Shown: positions 1 through 5,130 of the stretch, piece by piece
Layout of the letters: each line of letters starts with the position of its first letter
How positions within the stretch are numbered: the first letter of the stretch is position 1
Assembly: GCA_017630975.1 (NCBI GenBank)
Contig: JAGBUF010000110.1
Span: 1-8,280 of the forward strand
Direction of reading: 5' to 3'
Length of the DNA stretch: 8,280 nt
Source: Paraprevotella sp.
GTDB lineage: Bacteria; Bacteroidota; Bacteroidia; Bacteroidales; Bacteroidaceae
Translations under genes and position numbers: made by a program
Notes under the pieces: model-generated
What the model saw: only the letters and a program-made list of their open reading frames with translations
Database searches by the model: none
Told to the model about the DNA's origin: nothing

Positions 1-644
1 ACCCAGTAGCTTCTAAGCACACTGCAAAGGTTCGCATCTTCACTAACTTCGGTGTATTCGTAGAAATCGAAGAAGGTGTTGACGGTTTGATCCACATCTC
101 TGACTTGTCATGGACTAAGAAGATCAAACACCCATCAGAATTCACTCAAATCGGTGCTGAAATCGAAGTTCAAGTATTGGAAATCGACAAGGAAAACCGT
201 CGTTTGAGCTTGGGTCACCAGCAATTGGAAGAGAATCCATGGGATGTATTCGAGACAGTATTCACTATGAATTCTATCCACGAAGGTACTATCGTTGAAA
301 TGTTGGACAAGGGTGCTGTTATCCAATTGGCATACGGCGTTGAAGGTTTCGCTACTCCTAAGCACTTGGTGAAGGAAGATGGCAGCCAAGCTCAATTGAA
401 CGAGAAGTTGGAGTTCAAGGTAATCGAGTTCAACAAGGAAAGCAAGCGCATCATCTTGTCTCACAGCCGTATCTACGAAGATGTACAACGTGCAGAGGCT
501 AAAGAGGCTAAGAAAGCAGCAGCTCCTAAGAAAGCAGCTAAGAAGGAAGAGGCTCCAGCCATCCAAAATCAAGCAGCTTCAACAACTTTGGGCGACATCG
601 ATGCATTGGCAGCTTTGAAGGCTCAAATGGAGAAAGGTGAATAA
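1..644 (+). CDS. rpsA: 30S ribosomal protein S1, C-terminal part (5' end outside window)
   Basis: The open frame runs in from the left edge (complete codons from base 3) and gives 213 residues. Two S1 RNA-binding repeats are visible. The first is incomplete at its N-terminus and carries the typical GVFVEIEEGVDGLIHIS core and ends near NRRLSLGHQQL. The second follows after about 15 residues, with a KGAVIQL core and an IILSHSR end. A Lys/Ala-rich linker then leads to a short terminal peptide, LGDIDALAALKAQM. S1 binds mRNA on the 30S subunit and helps load leaders without a Shine-Dalgarno sequence, which fits a phylum that rarely uses that signal. Codon choice is strongly biased (Leu mostly TTG, Lys mostly AAG), as in highly expressed genes, and differs from the genes downstream. 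A TTG at 87 is internal and not a start. A strong terminator follows 21 bases after the stop. The family call is near certain. Confidence 0.96.
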   Translation, partial: PVASKHTAKVRIFTNFGVFVEIEEGVDGLIHISDLSWTKKIKHPSEFTQIGAEIEVQVLEIDKENRRLSLGHQQLEENPWDVFETVFTMNSIHEGTIVEMLDKGAVIQLAYGVEGFATPKHLVKEDGSQAQLNEKLEFKVIEFNKESKRIILSHSRIYEDVQRAEAKEAKKAAAPKKAAKKEEAPAIQNQAASTTLGDIDALAALKAQMEKGE

Positions 645-665
645 TTAACATTCCCCATAAAGCAG

Positions 666-701
666 AAATGAGCGATGATATTTTTCATCGCTCATTTTTT
701 T
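666..701 (+). terminator. Intrinsic terminator after rpsA
   Basis: An 11-base perfect inverted repeat, ATGAGCGATGA (668-678) with TCATCGCTCAT (685-695), closes a 6-base loop. A-T pairs can extend it outward, and an unbroken T run covers 695-701. This is a classical Rho-independent terminator that should separate rpsA from rnz. Confidence 0.9.
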
Positions 702-704
702 GTG

Positions 705-712
705 TACATTTG
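705..712 (+). promoter_or_regulatory. Probable -7 box of the rnz promoter
   Basis: TACATTTG matches the Bacteroides primary-sigma -7 consensus TAnnTTTG and lies 19 bases before the rnz ATG, so the leader would be very short. The matching -33 element is poor: the best candidate is TTTC at 683-686, inside the terminator loop and 3' arm. The box is seen directly; promoter function is inferred. Confidence 0.5.
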
Positions 713-731
713 TCTATACATTATTATATAT

Positions 732-1646
732 ATGGAGAAATTTGAAGTCACCATCTTGGGGTGCGGTTCTGCTTTACCCACCACCCGACATTTTGCCAGC
801 GCACAAGTGGTAAACCTCCGAGAAAAACTCTACTTGATAGATTGTGGAGAAGGATGCCAACTGCAGTTCAGACGTTCACGACTGAACTTCTCGCGGCTCA
901 ATCACATCTTCATCTCTCACCTGCACGGAGACCACTGTTTCGGTCTGATGGGCCTCATCTCCACCTTAGGTTTGTTAGGTCGCACTGCTCCTATGCACCT
1001 CTACGCACCGCACACCTTTGAGGAGCAGTTCAGAACACAAATGGACTTCTTTTGTAAAGGACTGAGTTTTGACGTGGAATTTCACCCTATTGACACCTCG
1101 AAACATGATGTCATCTATGAGGACCGTACTGTCACTGTCTACTCATTACCGTTACGCCACCGCATAGAATGTTGCGGTTTCCTGTTCAAGGAAAAACCGC
1201 TGTTACCGCATATCAGAAAAGATATGATAGACTTCTATCATATTCCTACCTACGAAATCAACAATATCAAAAACGGGAAGGACTGGGTGACAGAAGACGG
1301 GACCATCGTCCCCCACCACCGACTGACATTCCCGGCCGACGCACCACGCTCCTACGCCTACTGTTCGGACACTTGCTATTTGCCGAAGTTGGCGGAATAC
1401 TTGCAAAATGTAGACTTACTGTTTCACGAAGCCACTTTCGCACATGACAACGCAGCACGCGCCAAGGAAACTTTCCACACCACTGCTCTGGAAGCCGGAA
1501 AAATGGCTGCTGCGTGCCATGCAAAACAACTGTGCATAGGTCATTTCTCTGCTCGTTACGAAGATGAAAACGTCCTGCTGAGAGAAGCACAAAAAGAGTT
1601 CGCCAACACCATTTTGGCAAAGGAAAACCTCACCATTCAAGTGTAA
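732..1646 (+). CDS. rnz: Ribonuclease Z (tRNA 3' endonuclease)
   Basis: This is a 304-residue metallo-beta-lactamase-fold nuclease that cuts precursor tRNAs after the discriminator base to mature the 3' end. The zinc-binding signature HLHGDH is at residues 63-68, giving H63, H65, D67 and H68. Other expected ligands and motifs are His142 in the LRHRIECCGF stretch, Asp213 in YCSDT, the HEATF motif at 232-236, the FHTTALEAG segment from 248 and His271 in GHFSARY. Length matches the usual short-form RNase Z of about 300 residues. The frame stays open upstream to an ATG at 675, but that codon lies inside the rpsA terminator and upstream of the likely promoter. The extra 19 residues would be an unrelated hydrophobic stretch, so the ATG at 732 is chosen. 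It is probably transcribed alone or by read-through from rpsA. Confidence is high from the complete active-site set. Confidence 0.95.
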   Translation: MEKFEVTILGCGSALPTTRHFASAQVVNLREKLYLIDCGEGCQLQFRRSRLNFSRLNHIFISHLHGDHCFGLMGLISTLGLLGRTAPMHLYAPHTFEEQFRTQMDFFCKGLSFDVEFHPIDTSKHDVIYEDRTVTVYSLPLRHRIECCGFLFKEKPLLPHIRKDMIDFYHIPTYEINNIKNGKDWVTEDGTIVPHHRLTFPADAPRSYAYCSDTCYLPKLAEYLQNVDLLFHEATFAHDNAARAKETFHTTALEAGKMAAACHAKQLCIGHFSARYEDENVLLREAQKEFANTILAKENLTIQV

Positions 1647-1650
1647 AACA

Positions 1651-1681
1651 AAAAAATATCGCTTTTTGCACAATATTTTTT
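1651..1681 (+). terminator. Possible weak terminator after rnz
   Basis: AAAAAATAT (1651-1659) can pair with ATATTTTTT (1673-1681), with a small inner GC/GC closure around a T5 loop at 1663-1667. The stem is almost all A-T, so it may be weak. It overlaps the -33 element of the next promoter. Confidence 0.35.
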
Positions 1682-1710
1682 GTTCTTTTCGTTGGGAAAC
1701 GCTACATTTG
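1679..1710 (+). promoter_or_regulatory. Bacteroides-type promoter for the 1739-3575 unit
   Basis: TTTG at 1679-1682 (-33) and TACATTTG at 1703-1710 (-7) are separated by 20 bases. This matches the Bacteroides primary-sigma consensus TTTG-N19-21-TAnnTTTG on both boxes and spacing. Transcription would begin around 1715-1718, leaving a leader of about 22 bases before the ATG at 1739. It is the best-formed promoter in the window. Confidence 0.7.
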
Positions 1711-1738
1711 CTCTATAAAGTACCAACGAGAACAGACA

Positions 1739-2044
1739 ATGATAAAGAAAATACTCCTTTTTTCATGGATGACATTCATTTTGTGCAGCACTGCTGTCGG
1801 TCATACCCGAACTGAAAAGAGTGAACCGGAAACGGAAGTTTCCGCTACGGCCATCATTGTCAAAGGTTCTGCCGTTTCAGTCTATAACGCAATGGGACAA
1901 ACCCTTGAAGTATTTTCTCTTACCGGGAACAAAGTGGCGAGTTTCAATATAGACAACAACGAAAGTACCATCCAACTTCTCCTCAAAAAAGGATGCTACA
2001 TTCTGAAAGTGAAGAATGTAGTACGTAAGATTTCCATCCGTTAA
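1739..2044 (+). CDS. Small secreted protein with sorting-domain-like beta module
   Basis: This 101-residue protein has an N-terminal signal peptide: Lys3-Lys4, then a hydrophobic core to about residue 20, with likely cleavage after AVG at 19-21. A short polar linker rich in Glu, Thr and Ser covers about 22-36. The rest, about 38-101, looks like one small beta-sandwich of the kind found at the C-terminus of type IX secretion substrates: a hydrophobic strand (AIIVKG), a VYNAMGQTLEVFSLTG turn region, a middle strand ending in IQLLLKKGCYILKV, and a final KISIR. In that family the module is normally the tail of a much larger enzyme, while here it is nearly the whole protein. A single Cys sits at residue 86. 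The next gene, a cell-wall transpeptidase, starts 10 bases after its stop, so the two are probably co-transcribed from the promoter at 1679-1710. The function is unknown; the structural resemblance is judged by eye only. Confidence 0.8.
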   Translation: MIKKILLFSWMTFILCSTAVGHTRTEKSEPETEVSATAIIVKGSAVSVYNAMGQTLEVFSLTGNKVASFNIDNNESTIQLLLKKGCYILKVKNVVRKISIR

Positions 2045-2054
2045 TCTTAACAGG

Positions 2055-3575
2055 ATGAAATTTACATACCCATTTATCTTCTCGTTCCTCATTTCTCTTT
2101 TTATCTCATGCGACAAAAGAGACAAAGAATCAGACAGGACAATCCAATTGAGTGATTTTGCCACATGGCGGAATGATGACTATATGTTGTCATCAGAAAA
2201 AATCAAGCAACACATTGACATGCTCTGCCATAAAAGGCTCAAGATGTATACTGATGAGACTGTCCGCAACTATTATAAAGAAGGGAATACCTTCCTTTGG
2301 GTCTACCCCGGTGGCGTAAGCGAGCAAGCCGACACGTTATTGAAATATCTGACATCAGTGACCCAAGAAGGACTCCCTGAAAATGTACTCAAGGCCAACC
2401 ATCTAAGGCAACAGATGGACAAAATCCGCACCCTTGACTTTGAGAAAGACGACATCAACAAGGTATATGCAGAAACGGAATACCTGCTGACCACAGCCCT
2501 TTTGAGATATACTTGCGGTGAACGATTTGGATATATTCGTCCCGACATCCTTTTCAATCGATTAGAAAAGGCGGACGACAAACCCAAAACACCTTTCACA
2601 AGACTGTATGACATCCAGGCTGAAAGAGCAGATACCCTTTTTATAAAACAGTCACTTGACGCCATAAAAGAAAAAGGCTTCGGTCAATACCTCCTTTCTG
2701 TAAGGCCACAAAACCCATTGTTTCATCACCTGACAACCATTTACAAGGACACAACTGATAGTCTCTACCGCAAAAAAATAATTGCCAACATGGAACGCTT
2801 TCGCTGGCAAACCGAAGATTTGGGAGAAAAGTATATTTTTGTCAATTTAGCAGCCATGCAACTACAAGCCATCGACCACCATGATGGTGATTCACTTGAA
2901 ATGAAAATCTGTGGCGGAACACTGAAACACAAAAGTCCCATGCTCAACAGTCACATTGAGCGTATTGACATGAACCCCTATTGGAACATACCTTTCAGCA
3001 TCATCAAAAAGGAAATCGCCCCTGCACATGCACAGGACTCAGCCTACTTCGCCAGAAACAATTACCGCATATTGGAGAAAAGGAGCGGAAAGGAACTGGA
3101 CCCTAAAGACGTCACTCGCAAGATGCTGTTGAGTGGAGACTATAGAATCAGACAAGACAACGGTGAGGGCAACTCATTGGGAAGACTGATTCTTCGCTTC
3201 CCCAATAACTTTGCCGTATATCTGCACGACACCAACAACAAGAGTGCATTCAGACGAGAAAAACGAATGGTCAGTCATGGATGTATCCGCGTGGAACAAC
3301 CATTGGAATTGGCCATTTTCGTACTGGACAAACCGGAAGACGAAGACATTGACAAGATAAGGACAGCCATCGGATTGCCTCCATTGAGTGAAGATTTTGA
3401 GCGAGACACCACTGACACCGCAGAAATCAAAATGGAAATCATGCATGTAAAACCCACTGTTCCGGTCATGATTTCCTACTTCACACTCTACCCGGACATT
3501 CAAGGGAAGTGGCAAAGTCATCCCGATTTGTATGGATATGACAAAGTCATCCTTGAAAAATTGGCCACTTATTAA
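2055..3575 (+). CDS. L,D-transpeptidase, YcbB/YkuD type, lipoprotein
   Basis: This 506-residue enzyme would form 3-3 (mDAP-mDAP) cross-links in peptidoglycan, or another L,D-transpeptidation. The N-terminus is a lipoprotein-like signal, with hydrophobic residues 6-18 and FISC placing the lipidated Cys at 19; the lipobox is near but not perfect because Phe is at -3. Residues of about 35-250 are mostly helical and match the scaffold region before the catalytic domain in YcbB-like proteins. The YkuD domain spans about 260-435. It starts at YIFVNLAAMQL, contains the NPYWNIP segment and a FAVYLHDT segment, and carries the catalytic motif SHGCIRVE with His408 and Cys410. A C-terminal segment with PVMISYFTLYPD follows, usual in this subgroup. 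It is somewhat shorter than E. coli YcbB (about 615 residues). It lies 10 bases after the small secreted protein and 31 bases before the sigma-factor gene. The family is clear; substrate and cellular role are inferred. Confidence 0.93.
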   Translation: MKFTYPFIFSFLISLFISCDKRDKESDRTIQLSDFATWRNDDYMLSSEKIKQHIDMLCHKRLKMYTDETVRNYYKEGNTFLWVYPGGVSEQADTLLKYLTSVTQEGLPENVLKANHLRQQMDKIRTLDFEKDDINKVYAETEYLLTTALLRYTCGERFGYIRPDILFNRLEKADDKPKTPFTRLYDIQAERADTLFIKQSLDAIKEKGFGQYLLSVRPQNPLFHHLTTIYKDTTDSLYRKKIIANMERFRWQTEDLGEKYIFVNLAAMQLQAIDHHDGDSLEMKICGGTLKHKSPMLNSHIERIDMNPYWNIPFSIIKKEIAPAHAQDSAYFARNNYRILEKRSGKELDPKDVTRKMLLSGDYRIRQDNGEGNSLGRLILRFPNNFAVYLHDTNNKSAFRREKRMVSHGCIRVEQPLELAIFVLDKPEDEDIDKIRTAIGLPPLSEDFERDTTDTAEIKMEIMHVKPTVPVMISYFTLYPDIQGKWQSHPDLYGYDKVILEKLATY

Positions 3576-3606
3576 ACCTTATCTGCTTTAAGATGTCCAA
3601 ACCTAT

Positions 3607-4164
3607 ATGGCGTTATCCATGACCACCAACGAAGAAGCAGAGATTGTCCAATCGCTGAAAGACCCGCAAAGGCGTCATCAAGCGTTTGAACAATTGGTTC
3701 ATCTGTATAGTCCACAGCTATACAGACAAATCAGACGTATGGTATATTGTCATGAGGACGCCAATGATATCTTGCAAAATTCGTTCCTGAAAGCATGGAG
3801 TCATCTGGATTTCTTCCGAGGGGATGCCAAAATCAGCACCTGGCTATATCGTATAGCATTGAACGAGACACTCAATTTCATTCAAAAGAAAAAAGAATCC
3901 GTTGCCTTAGACGACACTTCTGCATCCATCATCAACCGTCTGGAAGCTGACGAATATTTTGATGGTGACCAAACGGAACTGCAGTTACAACAAGCCATGT
4001 CGTTATTACCTGAAAAACAACGAATGGTATTCCAACTGAAATATTACGAAGAAATGAAATACGAAGAAATGAGTGAGATTTTAGGAACCAGCATCGGAGC
4101 ACTGAAAGCCTCCTACCATCATGCTGTAAAGAAAATTTATGATTTTTTCAACTCCTGCGATTAA
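3607..4164 (+). CDS. ECF-type RNA polymerase sigma factor
   Basis: This 185-residue sigma-70 protein has only regions 2 and 4, as in extracytoplasmic-function sigma factors. Region 2 spans about residues 27-95: HEDANDILQNSFLKAW is the core-binding helix, followed by FRGDAKISTWLYRIALNE, which contacts the -10 element. A short acidic linker (100-125) leads to region 4 at about 125-180, with LLPEKQRMVFQLKYYEEM and the helix-turn-helix YEEMSEILGTSIGALKASYHHAVKK that recognises the -35. An in-frame ATG at 3619 (Met5) is an alternative start. It is followed by a small membrane protein (42-base gap) and a secreted Spy-like protein, an order typical of a sigma factor with its membrane regulator and sensor. 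No clear own promoter was found in the 31 bases upstream, so read-through from the transpeptidase gene or autoregulation through an unrecognised ECF site is possible. Targets are unknown. Confidence 0.93.
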   Translation: MALSMTTNEEAEIVQSLKDPQRRHQAFEQLVHLYSPQLYRQIRRMVYCHEDANDILQNSFLKAWSHLDFFRGDAKISTWLYRIALNETLNFIQKKKESVALDDTSASIINRLEADEYFDGDQTELQLQQAMSLLPEKQRMVFQLKYYEEMKYEEMSEILGTSIGALKASYHHAVKKIYDFFNSCD

Positions 4165-4206
4165 ACCATTTCCAAAATTAGACATCAAAACAACAAGAAG
4201 TAAAAC

Positions 4207-4584
4207 ATGAGAGAAGAAGACTATATCAGAAAGAAATGCGGTTCGGACAACCATTTCAAGGTTCCCGAAGGCTATTTTGAGCAATTCAGCACCACATTGA
4301 TGCAACAGTTGCAGAAAGAAGGAGCGATGTCTACGCCCAAGGTTGCCTCTACCCGTTCAAAACTACTTACTTTCTCACGATATGCAGCAGCTGCTATCGT
4401 GTGTGGAGCATTATTTGCCGGCACACTATTCTACTTTACATCATACACCGACGAGACCATTGCACAGCAAGTAGTTCCGGCAGAAGAATCCTATTCCTGG
4501 GATGACACCTATACCGAGGATGCATTGGACTATGCCATGGTGAGCAATCATGAGATTGTACAATATTTATCAGAAGCATACTAA
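4207..4584 (+). CDS. Single-pass membrane protein, putative anti-sigma factor
   Basis: This 125-residue protein has a cytoplasmic N-terminal part (about 1-55) containing the motif HFKVPEGYFEQF at 16-27, which I recall from small Bacteroidota proteins encoded next to ECF sigma genes. One transmembrane helix lies at about 57-79. The outer tail is acidic and ends in a helix-like segment, DYAMVSNHEIVQYLSEAY. No HxxxCxxC zinc motif of the ZAS anti-sigma domain is present; the only cysteines are Cys11 and Cys66, the latter within the membrane helix. Position directly after the sigma gene and 15 bases before the secreted Spy-like gene suggests that it holds the sigma factor at the inner membrane and receives a periplasmic signal. 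That role is inferred from gene order and topology. It could also be a membrane component without anti-sigma activity. Confidence 0.75.
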   Translation: MREEDYIRKKCGSDNHFKVPEGYFEQFSTTLMQQLQKEGAMSTPKVASTRSKLLTFSRYAAAAIVCGALFAGTLFYFTSYTDETIAQQVVPAEESYSWDDTYTEDALDYAMVSNHEIVQYLSEAY

Positions 4585-4599
4585 ACTAAAACACTATAT

Positions 4600-5046
4600 A
4601 TGAAACGTAATTGTTTAACATTACTTTTTATCCTTGCCTTTGGCATTTCCTCTTTTGCCACCACACAGAAGGGGAAATTCTCGGCAAAGGATTTCATCCA
4701 AAAGATGGAAAGATTCATCACCTGTGAAGCTCATCTTACTGCTGCGGAAGCCAACACTTTCTTCCCTATTTTCTTTGAAATGCACAGCAAACAACGCAGT
4801 GTCAACAAGAAGATTGTGGAATTGAAAAAGAAGGCGTTTGCCGATAATGCCGACGACAAGGAGTACAACAACGTTGTCAAAGAAATCAACCGACTGAAAA
4901 TTGAGTTTGCAGAGTTGGAGGATACCTATTACAAAAAAATGTGTCGTGCCATACCTGCAAAGAAAGTATTTGCAGCGATGAAAGCCAAAGACAAGTTCCA
5001 CAGGAATATATTACAACAGTTCAACGGGAAAAGACAAAAGAAATAA
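4600..5046 (+). CDS. Secreted Spy/CpxP-like helical protein, putative sensor
   Basis: The protein has 148 residues, with a signal peptide at 1-20 (likely cut after ISSFA). The mature part is predicted to be almost all helix and strongly basic. Residues 46-66, LTAAEANTFFPIFFEMHSKQR, fit the Bacteroidota version of the LTxxQ-type helix found in Spy, CpxP and related metal sensors. A charged central helix with many Lys and Glu covers about 68-115. A last helix begins at IPAKKVFAAMKAKDKF and corresponds to the second repeat of such proteins. Spy-type proteins act in the periplasm as chaperones or stress/metal sensors. In the CnrX family a related protein controls an ECF sigma factor through a membrane anti-sigma. 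Being third in a sigma/membrane/secreted set supports a sensor role here, but that is inference. The two Cys in the mature part (42 and 115) and several Met and His could bind metal or respond to redox; this is untested. Confidence 0.75.
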   Translation: MKRNCLTLLFILAFGISSFATTQKGKFSAKDFIQKMERFITCEAHLTAAEANTFFPIFFEMHSKQRSVNKKIVELKKKAFADNADDKEYNNVVKEINRLKIEFAELEDTYYKKMCRAIPAKKVFAAMKAKDKFHRNILQQFNGKRQKK

Positions 5047-5099
5047 TCTACATATCATAAAAACAACAAGAGCGTAGCAGAGGTGTGAAATATTCTTCG

Positions 5100-5107
5100 T
5101 ATCTTTG
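5100..5107 (+). promoter_or_regulatory. Probable -7 box before the SLC13 permease gene
   Basis: TATCTTTG fits the Bacteroides -7 consensus TAnnTTTG and lies 23 bases before the ATG at 5131. No good TTTG or TTG is seen about 20 bases further upstream, so this may be a weak or regulated promoter. It would make the permease gene independent of the sigma operon. Confidence 0.4.
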
Positions 5108-5130
5108 AGGTACACGAATTTATACGAACA

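Noticed and set aside
87..644. A gene starting at the TTG at 87
   Set aside because: The frame is open to the left edge and the upstream residues continue the S1 repeat, so this is the interior of rpsA.
675..731. N-terminal extension of RNase Z with a membrane-like helix
   Set aside because: It would be translated from the terminator hairpin and from the promoter region, and RNase Z of this type begins at the later ATG.
1267..1620. Minus-strand open frame of 117 codons opposite rnz
   Set aside because: It lies wholly inside a well-supported gene on the other strand and shows no recognisable domain.
3560..3600. Promoter for the sigma gene in the gap after the transpeptidase gene
   Set aside because: TATCTGCTTT only partly resembles TAnnTTTG, and no other box pair with the right spacing is seen.
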